Source of the DNA: Zymoseptoria tritici IPO323
Taxonomy: Eukaryota > Ascomycota > Dothideomycetes > Mycosphaerellales > Mycosphaerellaceae
Assembly: GCF_000219625.1 (NCBI RefSeq)
Contig: NC_018210.1
Location: 1,240,001 to 1,304,000 of the forward strand
Direction: 5' to 3'
Length of the DNA: 64,000 nt
Shown here: piece by piece, positions 9,195-20,190 of the stretch
How the letters are laid out: every line of letters starts with the position of its first letter
How positions within the stretch are numbered: the stretch's first letter is position 1
Notes under the pieces: generated by a model
Seen by the model: the letters and a program-made list of their open reading frames with translations, nothing else
What the model was told of the DNA's origin: nothing
The model's database searches: none
Position numbers and translations under genes: made by a program

Positions 9195-11672
9195 ATGGCA
9201 ACGTCACCAACAGGATCAACGGGTCGCTGTACGAGTCCGATGCGCAACCCAATGCGCAGTCCAATGTCCAATCCGTCTCGACCCGCCGATATGCGCAGAA
9301 CATCGCCTTCGCCGTCGGTGGAATCTCTCAGCTCGTCCGAGAGCAGCGACACCAGCCACGAGACTCAACAATCCCGTCGCCAGCGGAAACGAAATCGTCA
9401 ACCTTCAGACCGAGTTTTGTTCCAGATAGCGGTGCGCACCCCTCTGCCCTCTCCAACAACATCTCGGAAATCATCTCTTCGAACACCGCCCGGCTCGCCG
9501 AAACTCAGCCAACGATCAGACGTACCACCACCATCACCTGCCAGCTCGGTCGAGTCCCTCCCCCTGACCCAGCCTCGGACCACAAGACCGAAAAGTCTGC
9601 CTGCGTATGCTTCCAATCCGCAGCTGCGGATCCGTGCACTGGACGATGATGAAACCTCGCGCATTCCGCCCGTGCCTCATTCAAATCAACATGAAAGTCA
9701 ACATGACCCATGGCGACTCCCCCCTCTGCACTCCAACCCCGTGAGCAGAAGCGCATCCCATCGCTCAATGGCTATCCGCCCCAAGCCGAGTCTGACGCTC
9801 AATCGTCTGTCCAGTCTCGACACCTTCATCCACTACCGCGAAGAGAAGGCCGACTGGAAGCGGGAGTCGCTCACCGTGCAACCGACGCTCGTCGAGTCAG
9901 CTGAGCCCAACCACCGGACCGGACGCACACGTGAGTCCGAACCGGCCACGATCTCTGAATGGAGTTCCGCAACAGAAGTCGAGTCTCAAAGCGAGCCCGA
10001 CGAGCAAATCGTCATGACGACTGCGCCAACCGTCCTCGACACTCAACCCGAACCCGATGAAGCCCTCGTGCGGCAGAAGAGCATGCGCGCCAGTCGCTTC
10101 CGCCACATCTCGGCGGAAGTTGGCTTCTGCTTCACCATCGCCATGACCCAGTTCCTCGCCGAGTACCTCATCACGGGCTTCGCCATCGAGCTCCCTCGAA
10201 TCGTCGCACGGATCGGCGCAGAAGATGGCGCGGGCTCGATGGGCACGTTCTGGCCGGCGTCACTGCTGTCTCTCATCCTCAGCGCTACGCTGTTGATCTT
10301 TGCCAGGATCAGCGATATGTACGGCGGGTATCTGCCGTTCATGTTCGGTGTTACGTGGCTTTTCATCTGGACTTCGGTGGCGGGCTTTGCGAATTCTCTG
10401 ACCTTGCTTGATGTCTCCCGCGCAATGCAGGGGCTTGCGATTGCGGCGTTTGTACCCTCAACCTTCGCCATGATTGGCAGTATCTACAGCGATGGACCTC
10501 GTAAGAATTTCGTGCTTGGAATGTACGCCGGCTTTGCGCCACTGGGGTTCTTCGGTGGATTTCTGGCTGCTGGTGCCTTGCCCGAGGACTCGCCTGGCTG
10601 GTATTTCTGGATTGCAGCGGCGATCTCCTTCATCACTGTCGTTACGGCGTACTTAACCGTTCCTCGGGATGCGGCAGACAGAGAAGCGATGGACCTCAAG
10701 ATGGACTGGGCCGGAGCTATACTCATCACAGGTGGCTTGATTCTGGTCGCTTACGCTCTGGCCGTCGAGCCATACGCCAGTGAGCTCGACTCGTCCAGGA
10801 CCGGTTGGAGCTACCCGATGGTGCTTGGGCCATTAATCTCTGGCATGTTCGCTCTCGGTGCAGCGTTCTACGTCGAAGGCTGGGTTGCAAGATGTCCTCT
10901 CCTTCCATTCAGCTTCTTCAGGCCGAAAAGCGTGAAGGCATTCTCCTTCGCCTGCCTCTGCTTCTACGCCTCCTACGGCGTTTGGTTGTACGAGTCAGCA
11001 AAGGTCCTCCAGAGCCCTTACGCTACCGGAACAGAGCATGGTATCCAAGGAGTGACCCTCGCACTGTGGTACGTTCCTACTGCACTGGGTGGTCTTCTCC
11101 TCTGCATGGTCGGCGGCGCACTTCTTCACATCGTCCCGATCTTGCTTCTCCTGTTCATCTCCGGCCTCGCTTGGATCGGAGCACCTCTCCTCCTGGCTCT
11201 CTGCCCCATTCCAATGAACTACTGGGCCTTCGTCATGCCATCCATGCTCTGCGCCACAGCCGGGATCGACCTCACATTCACCATCTCAGTTGTGTTCCTC
11301 TCCGCCGTGCAGCCTCTCAAACACCAAGGTCTGGCTGGAGCCGTGTCTTCGATTCTGGTGAACCTGGCCATGTCTTTCTCGTTGTCGATCTCAGAGATCG
11401 TGTCCATCAAAGCGAAGAGCACGGTCGCAATGCCAGATCGCGCATCAGCTGAGTGGGCCGCCATGGATGACGTCCGAACGCATCGAGGCTCTCAGGCAGC
11501 ATTCATCTACGCTGCTGCCTCCGCGGGCCTTGGTCTTATCGTATGCATTCTCTTTGTGAGGATCTCCAGGTCTCGTGTCAACACGAAGCCGGTGGATGAA
11601 GAGTGTCCAAGGGAAAAGAACTCGAGGCCGGTGTCATCTGAGGCGCCAACCTTGACCGAAAGAGAGTCGTGA
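9195..11672 (+). CDS. MFS transporter, DHA2/ATR1-like, long N-terminus
   Basis: Single exon, 825 aa from the first in-frame ATG; the frame is open a little further upstream but without an ATG. Residues 1 to about 310 are Ser/Pro/Arg-rich and look disordered. The membrane part follows (from about GFCFTIAMTQFLAEYLITGF) with roughly 12-14 hydrophobic helices. Motif A-like sequence ARISDMYGGY follows helix 2 and RAMQGLAIAAFVPSTFAMIG resembles helix 4 of drug:H+ antiporters. The loop after helix 6 (AVEPYASELDSS) and the extra helices fit the 14-span DHA2 group, which includes ATR1 and AMF1-like proteins. The substrate cannot be told from sequence. Family is fairly sure, subfamily less so. The N-terminal extension is much longer than the few tens of residues usual in DHA2 proteins. 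Confidence 0.8.
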   Translation: MATSPTGSTGRCTSPMRNPMRSPMSNPSRPADMRRTSPSPSVESLSSSESSDTSHETQQSRRQRKRNRQPSDRVLFQIAVRTPLPSPTTSRKSSLRTPPGSPKLSQRSDVPPPSPASSVESLPLTQPRTTRPKSLPAYASNPQLRIRALDDDETSRIPPVPHSNQHESQHDPWRLPPLHSNPVSRSASHRSMAIRPKPSLTLNRLSSLDTFIHYREEKADWKRESLTVQPTLVESAEPNHRTGRTRESEPATISEWSSATEVESQSEPDEQIVMTTAPTVLDTQPEPDEALVRQKSMRASRFRHISAEVGFCFTIAMTQFLAEYLITGFAIELPRIVARIGAEDGAGSMGTFWPASLLSLILSATLLIFARISDMYGGYLPFMFGVTWLFIWTSVAGFANSLTLLDVSRAMQGLAIAAFVPSTFAMIGSIYSDGPRKNFVLGMYAGFAPLGFFGGFLAAGALPEDSPGWYFWIAAAISFITVVTAYLTVPRDAADREAMDLKMDWAGAILITGGLILVAYALAVEPYASELDSSRTGWSYPMVLGPLISGMFALGAAFYVEGWVARCPLLPFSFFRPKSVKAFSFACLCFYASYGVWLYESAKVLQSPYATGTEHGIQGVTLALWYVPTALGGLLLCMVGGALLHIVPILLLLFISGLAWIGAPLLLALCPIPMNYWAFVMPSMLCATAGIDLTFTISVVFLSAVQPLKHQGLAGAVSSILVNLAMSFSLSISEIVSIKAKSTVAMPDRASAEWAAMDDVRTHRGSQAAFIYAAASAGLGLIVCILFVRISRSRVNTKPVDEECPREKNSRPVSSEAPTLTERES

Positions 11673-12110
11673 AAGTAAGTTCTCGGCGTATTGCCAGGGC
11701 GGAAGTGAGGTTTCGCAATTCATGTTGAGCGACAGGGCAATTTCATAAGTTGGACGGCGAAAAGTGATTTTCAGCATAGCGATGCGCATTTGGTTCTTGG
11801 GAATTTTCGCATACACTTTGGTTGAACATAGATGGGGAAAAAACTGCCGCGAGGCACGGTTGGAGTTGGTCTGGAACATCTGTCAGCTCAGCGCTCAGAT
11901 ACCCTGTATGATTACTACTGTAGACATCTCGGCAACTCAGCCAAACTCACATGTTTCCTTGCAGTCGGTCTGCTCGGTCTCACGGTCATAATGTCCACCT
12001 GCAAAGCATAACACCTCAGTCTCCCAAAACGCCTTGCTAAATCAAACCCAAACATCGTCCCATCTCGCCGTCTGCGGGCCCACAATCCTAAGCTACATCC
12101 ACCATTCCCC
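11673..12110. other. Convergent 3' intergenic region
   Basis: Lies between the 3' ends of the MFS gene and DAD3. No coding signal seen. Confidence 0.5.
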
Positions 12111-12483
12111 TCACGACCCATCAGCATCAGCAATCTCCTGCTGCAGCACAATCGAATACACACTCGCTTTCAATAGCGTAAACACAGTCGTCGTCTTCCT
12201 CTCCAAACCCCTCAACGAATCCAGAATCTCCGCCGAAGGGTTCGCTGCTAGATCCGCGAGAACTGCGCCAAGCTTCACTCTACATCAGCATCGGAACCAC
12301 CACAGAGACGACTCCCATCAAAAATTACTGGATCATACTCACGTCGTCCAAATTTCCGACTAGTTTGGCGTACTCGTCTAGCACTTCTTGTTCGAGTGGT
12401 GAGAGGGAGTCTTCGCCTTGCTGTGCTTCGCGGCGGGCGGCAGCCGTGGAAGCTTGTTGGGATGCGAAGTTTTGGTGGTCCAT
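12111..12483 (-). CDS. DAD3: DASH/DAM1 kinetochore complex subunit DAD3
   Basis: Two exons, 12483-12343 and 12272-12111, with a 70-nt GTGAGT..AAG intron; 100 aa. DAD3 is a small helical subunit of the DASH ring that couples kinetochores to spindle microtubules. The conserved segment LSPLEQEVLDEYAKLVGNL ends exon 1. Exon 2 begins LGAVLADLAANPSAEI and continues through LRGLERKT to LLKASVYSIVLQQ, which is highly characteristic. I placed the acceptor at GTGAAG|CTT because it restores an ungapped LDD-LGAVLADL junction; earlier AG choices add residues or shift frame. The start is the first in-frame ATG. The gene is too short and split to appear as one long frame, but the match over both exons is strong. 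Confidence 0.88.
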
Positions 12484-13128
12484 TTTGCAAGAACGTCGTG
12501 GCGAATCCTCTGCCAAAAAAATAGATCGGTGGAGAAGTGGTGTGGACAGTCGAAGCCAAGATAATGTTGCGGCGGAAGCAGCTTCTTCGTGGATTTCGGG
12601 CCAGGGATCGAGATCGGTGCCGAGTTGCTTGCTCGATGACTTGTCCTTGAACTGCGTGTGTCCTCGTCAGCGCGTCGCAGAGAAAAGAGTCGAGAATATC
12701 GTTGTTGTTGTATACCGCAAGATGCGGTTGAAAGACGTGAAGTTGAAAGCGGCGCGCCTTCCGAAATCCTTGGCGCGTTTTGGTCAACGCGCGATGAGCT
12801 TCGCAGAAATGTGTGGACGACGATCACAGCAACGACCACGAGAGAATTCTGGTAGGAACATCGATGAGTGAGTGCAAAAGGAGTGTCATGATCGCTCATA
12901 TCTCAGTTTCCATCTATTCATAAGTAGTAACGACAACCCAAAAAGCAACGCTCGCTTTCGTTCCCAGCCATTTATTCCCGCTTTCGTGAAAGTGGATAAA
13001 GATAGTATTCCCACAACAGCATTATCTTCGAGATCACTCGGATTCGCTTCAATCTCGTCTGCTCAAGTTCAGTGCTGCCACTCCTCGTCTGCTCTCCTCT
13101 GACCCGTCGTAGAGCGCCATCCATGACA
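12484..13128. other. Intergenic, no supported gene
   Basis: Between the DAD3 start and the 3' end of the kinase gene, both on the minus strand. Overlapping open frames on both strands around 12275-12899 are Arg/Ser-rich without motifs and partly overlay DAD3. Treated as DAD3 promoter and kinase 3' region. Confidence 0.5.
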
Positions 13129-15292
13129 CTATCGATGTCCGTTCTCTCCTTGATGCTGAGGCCCTTGCTCGTCTCCGTCATGATGCAAAGTCACGCTGTT
13201 GAACTCCTCAAACGGATCTGCGATTTCACCGCCAGGTGTCTCCAGCCCTGAATCTAGTGGCACGCCCTTCATCTTGCTCGCCGCCACACCGAAGCCCTTG
13301 TTTGCTCCATTGCCCAAGTCTACCGACGCGGACTCTTTGACGTTGCGGAAGTTGATCGTGTCGATTCCACGACCTTGATTGGGAATGATCGGTGGTTTGG
13401 AGTGCCGTAGGAGTGCCCAGGATGTAGTGCGGAAGAATGGGTGAGTTTTCACGTCGGAGGCGCCGGCGCGGGAGCCAAGACGGCGAAGTTCGTCTTTGAT
13501 GAGAAGTTTGCGGATGAGAGATTTGCAGAGGCTGGAAGAGGTGGTGTGTCAGTACATGTCAACGCAACTGGGTCAGTTTGGGACTCACTTGGAGATGTTC
13601 GGCGAGCCGGAGCCCTCAGGGAAGGGCACGTCGTCCCTCAAGATATTCGCGAATGTGGCGTTCCGGTTCTTTCCTTTAAAGGGTGTTGTGCCGAACAGCA
13701 TTTCGTAGACGAGAATTCCTAGCGTCCACCAGTCCACGGCACTTGTGTGGCCGCAGCCTTTGATCACCTCCGGAGCGATGTACTCCTCAGTGCCGACGAA
13801 GGAGTTGGTTCGGAAGTTGGCAATACAACTTTTTGTGTCGATCGTGGGCATGTTGCTGAGTGTGGGATTGCTGGAAATGCCTCCACTGGCGTTGCGACCT
13901 CCTGCTAGGATCATGCCAGGAACACCACCGCCATCGGACTGTTTTGACAAATCAAAATCTGACAACATGATGTGGCCAGACTGATGAAGGAGGATATCTG
14001 CAGTGAAGAATTGTCAGCGTGAAGAACACCAATACCGCCTGTCGATATACTCACTCTCTGGCTTGAGATCTCGGTAGATGAAGCCCATCAAATGAAGATA
14101 CTCGAGAGCCGCCGTGACTTCAGCGGCATAGAATCTTGCGGCATCCTCGTCCACGCATTTGTTCGGTCTGGTTTGCAAAGCTCGGAAGAATTCTCCTCCG
14201 CTGCAGTATTCCATGCATAGGTATAAATGATCCTCGGATTGAAAGGAGTGGTAGAGCGTCACAATGAAAGGATGATTGCTCGTGGCCAGGATTTCCTGCT
14301 CGGCGAGAGCTCGCTTGATCTTGTTGCGCTTGATCATCTCCTTCTTCGAGAGGACTGTCCACATGTCAGTACTATCATCATCTCAAAGTATGTGTATGGT
14401 GCTCACCCTTCATAGCGTATAATCTCGAGCTCTTCTTCTCCCTCACCAAGTACACCTTACCAACATCTCCTTTTCCAATCAGCTTGATCTTGTCAAAACT
14501 GCTAGGTCCCACCTCCACATTCCGGACTTTAATGCTGTTACTACTGTATGTCCGTCTGAAGGCGATGCTGTTCCGCAGCTTGCCAGGTGTGATGGCGCCG
14601 TCAATCCCAGGGATCGCTAGTAAGCTGTCATTTTGTGGCAGCGTTTCCACCATGCTTAGCGCGCTGGAATTACTGTGTTGTCCAATGCCGTTGATCTTGG
14701 GGAGTGGTGTTGCATCATCCTCGGCTGACGACTGTGGTCTGCTGCCGCTTCCTTTCGATTTGAACAAGCCTTGTGCACTGGGAGCACTGGCCACTCTCCG
14801 CAACTTCCTCGCGAACTCTTCCTTGCCTGTATTTCCTCCACCATTTTGTGCATCGCCTGGAGCGGCTTTCTTCGCCATTGTTGGTGAGTCCGGAGGCGTT
14901 CCGGGTATGCTGCTGTCATCATGATGCCGCAGAGCCGGTGGGCCCTGATGTTGAAAGTATGGGTTGGCGTGTGCTGTCGGGCTCATTCCATCATCCAGCT
15001 GATTGCCTTCGGAGGCTACGGTTGTACTTCTATTACGACCGATGTGCGGGATGAAGCGGCTGTTTCGGAGGGAGGATTTGTTCTGTGATGGTGGAGGTGT
15101 AAGATTGCCATCTTGCTGACCATCGCCCAAGGAGCCCTTTTCCGAGGAGGGATTGGACGCCTCGTGCTTGCTGCTGCTGATGCGGAAAAAGTTCTTGATC
15201 TTCTGACCGGCGGAGTTGTGCACCTTGCCGTTGCTGTTGATACTGGCGCCGGAAAAGACGCGCTTCCCAGAGTCGGTAGTTGTGCCGGGCAT
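13129..15292 (-). CDS. nrc-2: AGC-family Ser/Thr kinase, NRC-2 / Fpk1-like
   Basis: Four exons (15292-14407, 14354-14055, 13997-13589, 13531-13129) with introns of 52, 57 and 57 nt; 665 aa. Neurospora NRC-2 and yeast Fpk1/2 are AGC kinases; Fpk1 phosphorylates lipid flippases and NRC-2 controls growth form. The N-terminal 260 residues are Ser/Pro-rich and disordered. The kinase domain then shows [11 protein letters not shown], the catalytic Lys in YAMKV (K295, at the exon 1/2 boundary), YRDLKPEN, and [11 protein letters not shown] in the activation segment. The metal-binding triad reads DFD (SDFDLSKQ) instead of DFG, a known mark of this AGC subgroup, followed by the usual long insert before the activation loop. 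The tail TINFRN resembles an AGC hydrophobic-motif region. All four splice junctions join conserved sequence without gaps. Confidence 0.92.
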
Positions 15293-16161
15293 TGTATCGT
15301 TGTCGCCTCACATTTCCGTCCCCAAGAGCCGGCCGAGTGGTCAGGTTTGAAAGGGTGGACTGGTGACGAGGATCGTGAAGGTGCGCAAGCACACCAGGCG
15401 CAGGAGGAGGTCGGTGAAATCGGTGGTCGGTGCGAGCGATCTGAAGGAGCGAGGACAGGCGGATGCCGGTATGAGGTGGAGTTCGAGGTTGACCAGGGTT
15501 GGTAGGACGGCTACGTAGCCAAAGAAATGGGTGAAGGGACGGCTCGGAAAGACTACTATTTTTAAGCGGGTGATTGCTTGAAGAAGCCGTGATCCGCGTG
15601 AATGGGCGGTGGTCGACACAGAGGTGGTCGATGTATTCCGGCGGTCACGTGGAGCATCGATGCAGCAGGAGTAGCAGTGTACAATGAGGTGAAGTGGTAT
15701 ATGCAGACCGGCGTGGGATGAACGAGTGAATCTGGAATCTCGAGGTGCTTGCGCTCTGCTAGAGTAAGCAGATGCCGCTTGCCGGGCCGCCCTTGCCAAG
15801 CGAGACAAGGCGGGGCAGGGTTGAGGCGAACTCTCTCTCTGCAGATCCTCCAAACTCTCTCTCTCCGCAACGATGAGAGATCAGTGTTGCAAGACAGCTC
15901 TCCCTGCTGTCCGGTGACTTAGGCAAGATCGGACTATGTCTAAAGATTGTATTGAACTTTTGGTAGCTAAGCTGCGTCGCGAGTGAAGCAGGAGCGCGGG
16001 AGCTGGCGAAAGCAGATCTCCGTCGAACCAAGAAGGAGCACGCTCATGAAAAGCACTTCGAGCAATCGAAAGATCGAAGTGAGCAGGAAGGCAAGCAAGC
16101 GCCGTGATACAAACCAACACCGCTTTTTGTCACCGGTCCGTCGCAAACCACCACCACCGCC
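15293..16161. other. Intergenic; kinase promoter and SNF2 3' region
   Basis: About 870 bp upstream of the kinase ATG and downstream of the SNF2 stop. Open frames on both strands lack motifs. Short CT/GA-rich runs occur near 15830-15865. Confidence 0.5.
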
Positions 16162-19100
16162 TCACACCTCATTGCCCATGTCCGACCCCAACGGCCGCCC
16201 AAACAAGCCCCCAACCCCGTCCTCCGGATCAATGAACAGCGGCACACCATCATCATGCTCAGCGTAGGGCTCTGGGAAGATGAAAGGATGCCCCTCCTCA
16301 TCCTCACCCACCGGCCCAAACATTTTCATCAGATCCTCCTCCGTGAGCGTCTTCTGATCCTTGGCGCTCTCCATGACTTTTTCAATTTCATCGATCTTGC
16401 GCTCCTTGACCTGAAACATGGCGGCGTCAATGGTATTCTTCACACAGAAGCGCGTGAGCTGAGTCTCCTTCACCTGCCCGATGCGGAAAACGCGGCAGAA
16501 AGCCTGCTGCTCTACGGCGTCGTTCCACCATGGATCGAGCATGATGACGCGAGAGGCTGCGACGATGTTCAGTCCCAGACCGCCGGCTTTGAGAGAGGCG
16601 ATGAGGATGCGCTTAGGCTCGGGCTCGTCGTCTTGATCGTCGTCTTCTTCGTCGCCTTTCTCGCCGTCGTTCCTGCTGAACTCGCGGATCGACTTCTCGC
16701 GGGCGTCGAGCGACATTCCGCCCGTGTATTTGCAGTAGCCCCAGCCCTCAGTCTCGCAGACTTTGGCCAATATAGTCACCATCGGGATGAATTGCGTGTA
16801 GATGATGATTTTTGCGGTGGGGTCGGAGGACAACCATTCGAGGATCTGCGCCTTGGCCGCAATAGTTTTGGCAGAAGGAAGGACTTCACCGTTTAGTCCG
16901 ATCCAATTCAGTTGTGGGCGAGCATCTTTCTTCTTCTTCTTGGTTTTGCCGTTGGCGGCTGGTGGCTGATTTTCCACTATCCGCTCGTCGAGCATCTTCA
17001 CGCTTTGAAACTCGGCACCGCACTCCAAACAGCGCGCATGGTCTTTTCCCTGGCGAGCCGCGCCATGCTGGATGGTCATCAAGCACTGATGGCAGTAGAT
17101 GTGGAAGCAAGATGTGATATGTGGCTCCGCAGGCGGGTTCCGACAGCTCGAGCACCGCTTCCGCTCGTTGATCGCGTCCCACTGCTCGCTATCTCTCAGA
17201 GCTTTCATAAGTCTGTGGAATTGGTAGTTCCTGCCGTGCTTGCCGCCGAGGTCAGTACTCATACCTTCACTTTCGAAGACGCCGCCGGGCACGACTGTGA
17301 GCTCCTCCAATTGGCCCTGTCCGTGTCCAGGTCTCTCATCCTGGTACTTGGCGCGCACATGGTCCTGAAGCACGTGCTTGAGGTGACTCAAGATGCCAGT
17401 GGTTTCTTCGGAGTCGTCGCTGGTGTCCTCGGTAATCTGGTTCAGCTTCTCAAAGTCCTCCCTCTCCAGCAAGTCTAGGATCGTGTCCTGGATGAGAAGT
17501 GGGTGCGCGCAAAGCTGCCTCAGCCGCAGCAGCATGGTCCAGATGTGGTTATATCCAGACTTCACGCCCTCACGTCGGTTCATGGCGTTGATGCGCTGGA
17601 TGAAGCGGTTCTTGACGATCTCGTAGACACTACGTTCGACCTCATTGAATTCCAGATACAGGACTCTCTGCGTGGGCGGCGGCAGGTCCAACAACTTCGC
17701 CTTGAACAAAGTGTCCGCATGTGTGCGGCGGATGACAAATTGGCGGAGGATGACTCCGAGCTTTTCGCTGCCGTTCGGGTCTTCCCTGGAGCAGAAGTTT
17801 TCCGAAAACAGTTTGAAAGAGCCGGCATTGGGATAGCGGATGAATCGAAGGTAGGCATACATCTCCTTGACTCCGTTCATCAACGGCGTACCGGAGATGG
17901 CCCAGTAGTGGTTCGCCAGAAGTGCCCGACATGCCATGCTGGCGTGGCCGGTGTGATTCTTGATGTGTTGCGCCTCATCAAGAACGATCCTGTGGAACTT
18001 GATCTTGTGGAAGATGCCTTTCTCCTCGTTGAAGTGATTTCTCCACCATTCCGACTTCTGTCCCGCGGTTGTGAGCTCTCTGGGACACACGGCTTTCGGG
18101 TAGCTTTTGTTGACCTCGCCCCAAGTTGTGAGGCAAACGGATGCCTTCTTGATCGTCGCGATGATCTGCTTCTCACTCCCCGGAATCCGATGCTTGGCTC
18201 GATGCTGAATCACCGCGCCAAGGCCATGCTTCGATTTGTCATTCCCATCGTCCTTGTTCTTCTTCGTCTTCTTGAACTGGGTGAACTTCAGAATCTCATC
18301 ATACCATTGTGAGATTAAGGCCGGCGAAGCGATAATGAGGGTGCATTTCTCCTCGGCTCTTTTGTCGGGTTTGCCATTGATGATGTTTGCAATCATCTGA
18401 ATGGTCTTGCCGAGACCCATCTCGTCGGCGAGAATGCCTCCGCGAGGCTCACTGGTACCATTCTCGCGCCTCCGCATGAAAGCGACGCCGAGGACTTGGT
18501 AATGCTTCAGCGTGCAATTCATGCCCTTCAATTGCCAGCCGGAATTCTCGCCTTCCCCCACTGGGAAACAGCTCCCTCGGCCGTTGAAGTCGCTCAGGCT
18601 CTTTTCTAACAATCTGTTGTCTCCTCTTGCGATCCTCTGATCGCCAACAGGCACTGAGGCGATCAAATTCGCCAGCGCATTTTTTCTCGTGGTCACTACT
18701 TTAGAGAACCCTGGCTGGTCTCGCAAGTCCGCATTGCGAGCAATGTCCCTGAAGACATTGGTGCCATGGAGAGACGCCACGTTCGTGATGCCGTGCTTAG
18801 CACCATTGGCCTTGGCTTTGGCCTTCGCTTTGGCAACTTTGCCACGCTGCTGCTTCTCCTTCGCCTTGTTCATGACAGCGTCGACATCGCCTGCGCGGTA
18901 GCCTTTGCGCCCACCGCCGCCTGTCTTGGCGCGCTTCTTCGCCGGGGTCTTCTTTGATGAAGCTTTGCCGTTGCCGTCAACAGATTCTCCAGCCTTGCGC
19001 TTGCGGCCTCTCTGCTTCGTTGCTTTGGGCGCAGGACTCTCCGTGACGAAAAGACCACTTTGGCTCGCAGTCTGGCTTTCGTCATGTTCATCTTCATCGT

Positions 19101-20190
19101 CATCCTCATCGTCGTCATCATCCTCCGATTCCGAAGAGAATGCTGCATCAGCCTTCATCTTCAGCACCCTTGCGCGTTCAGCCGCCTGCTCCCGCATGAA
19201 TGCGATTCTCTCATCGGGCATGACGGTACCAGCTCGTTCCTTCCTCATGAACTCTTCTACTCTCCTTCTAAAGGTTTCCGCTGCGGCGTCCATGGCCTCG
19301 GGAGAGCCTGGCGGTGGGTAAATCGCCATGCCAGAGGAGTGCGAATCCAAGGCAGAAGGTCCGGCGACTGAGTCGATTCTCTCTCCTCTCGCCGCATCCC
19401 GCTGAGCGAAAAATTTATCACGCAAGCGTTTCTGCTTCGCTAGGCATTTCTGCTGATTGCTCATGGGAGAAGGCGTGCTTGTGGGATCACTGGCAAGAGG
19501 TTCTTGAGCTGTGACCTTCTTTGGCTTGAGCATAGACGATCCCAGATTGAGCTGGCGCGGTGGAGGCATCTCAGCGGCAGGTACCCCCTTTGTGCCATCG
19601 ACCTGGAGCTCCGTTGGCTCGGTGGACGGTGGATCCGACGGAGACGATGCAGCAGCGTCCATGTCGACATCCGGAGCGACGTTGTCACTTTGAGGTGAAG
19701 TATCGTGGTCGCTCTCTCCATCATCCATTTCTTCAGAGGCTTCCGCGTCCGCACCATTCGTATCTGCCGCTTGAGCCTCCAAGAGTTCTGCGAACGCTTC
19801 ATCTTCACCAGCAACATCTGCAGGGGTGGCCATGTCGACTTCCGGCGCATCATCCATGGCTGAGTCTTCGAGATGCGGCGAGCGATTGTCGGTCTCTTCC
19901 GACGATTTGGCTCGTGCGGAGGCAGAGCCAGCGCTCCAGCCGCTTTCTTCTTGTTCGCCAGAGTCCAGTATGGCGAGGAGATCCGAGCCATCATACTGAT
20001 TGTCAGGATCGCTTGTGTGATGGCCAGTTATATCATCAGTCTGGTGCGGAGGTGGAAGCAAATTGTCAGATGCATCGACTTGTGAGGTGTCGTCGTCCTT
20101 GATCTCCGTTTCAGCGGTGCGCTCACGGTGTGGACTGTCACGTTGAAGTGTGTTAGCGGGGTCTGGCGCTGGTTCTGGAGTGTGCGACAT
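16162..20190 (-). CDS. SNF2-family ATPase with RING finger (RAD5/RAD16/ULS1 group)
   Basis: Single exon, 1342 aa. A DNA-dependent ATPase that probably also acts as a ubiquitin ligase, in the nucleus. Residues 1 to about 470 are acidic and Ser-rich, then strongly basic (an acidic run at about 354-370, Lys/Arg/Ala-rich runs at about 394-465), consistent with nuclear localisation and DNA contact. Helicase motifs: ADEMGLGKTIQM (Walker A at about 590-597), LDEAQHIKN (about 737-745), SGTPLMNG (about 766-773), and late motifs SLKAGGLGLNIVAAS and EQQAFCRVFRIGQ. A C3HC4 RING lies between the two ATPase lobes (C1013, C1016, C1029, H1031, C1034, C1037, C1054, C1057). That placement defines the RAD5/RAD16/ULS1-type subfamily. 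I see no HIRAN domain, so it is probably not RAD5 itself. All catalytic motifs look intact. Confidence 0.9.
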   Translation of the reverse strand: MSHTPEPAPDPANTLQRDSPHRERTAETEIKDDDTSQVDASDNLLPPPHQTDDITGHHTSDPDNQYDGSDLLAILDSGEQEESGWSAGSASARAKSSEETDNRSPHLEDSAMDDAPEVDMATPADVAGEDEAFAELLEAQAADTNGADAEASEEMDDGESDHDTSPQSDNVAPDVDMDAAASSPSDPPSTEPTELQVDGTKGVPAAEMPPPRQLNLGSSMLKPKKVTAQEPLASDPTSTPSPMSNQQKCLAKQKRLRDKFFAQRDAARGERIDSVAGPSALDSHSSGMAIYPPPGSPEAMDAAAETFRRRVEEFMRKERAGTVMPDERIAFMREQAAERARVLKMKADAAFSSESEDDDDDEDDDEDEHDESQTASQSGLFVTESPAPKATKQRGRKRKAGESVDGNGKASSKKTPAKKRAKTGGGGRKGYRAGDVDAVMNKAKEKQQRGKVAKAKAKAKANGAKHGITNVASLHGTNVFRDIARNADLRDQPGFSKVVTTRKNALANLIASVPVGDQRIARGDNRLLEKSLSDFNGRGSCFPVGEGENSGWQLKGMNCTLKHYQVLGVAFMRRRENGTSEPRGGILADEMGLGKTIQMIANIINGKPDKRAEEKCTLIIASPALISQWYDEILKFTQFKKTKKNKDDGNDKSKHGLGAVIQHRAKHRIPGSEKQIIATIKKASVCLTTWGEVNKSYPKAVCPRELTTAGQKSEWWRNHFNEEKGIFHKIKFHRIVLDEAQHIKNHTGHASMACRALLANHYWAISGTPLMNGVKEMYAYLRFIRYPNAGSFKLFSENFCSREDPNGSEKLGVILRQFVIRRTHADTLFKAKLLDLPPPTQRVLYLEFNEVERSVYEIVKNRFIQRINAMNRREGVKSGYNHIWTMLLRLRQLCAHPLLIQDTILDLLEREDFEKLNQITEDTSDDSEETTGILSHLKHVLQDHVRAKYQDERPGHGQGQLEELTVVPGGVFESEGMSTDLGGKHGRNYQFHRLMKALRDSEQWDAINERKRCSSCRNPPAEPHITSCFHIYCHQCLMTIQHGAARQGKDHARCLECGAEFQSVKMLDERIVENQPPAANGKTKKKKKDARPQLNWIGLNGEVLPSAKTIAAKAQILEWLSSDPTAKIIIYTQFIPMVTILAKVCETEGWGYCKYTGGMSLDAREKSIREFSRNDGEKGDEEDDDQDDEPEPKRILIASLKAGGLGLNIVAASRVIMLDPWWNDAVEQQAFCRVFRIGQVKETQLTRFCVKNTIDAAMFQVKERKIDEIEKVMESAKDQKTLTEEDLMKMFGPVGEDEEGHPFIFPEPYAEHDDGVPLFIDPEDGVGGLFGRPLGSDMGNEV

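Noticed and set aside
12275..12899. Minus- and plus-strand frames of 168-173 aa around DAD3
   Set aside because: They cover DAD3 in other frames; only the DAD3 frame gives a recognised protein across its intron.
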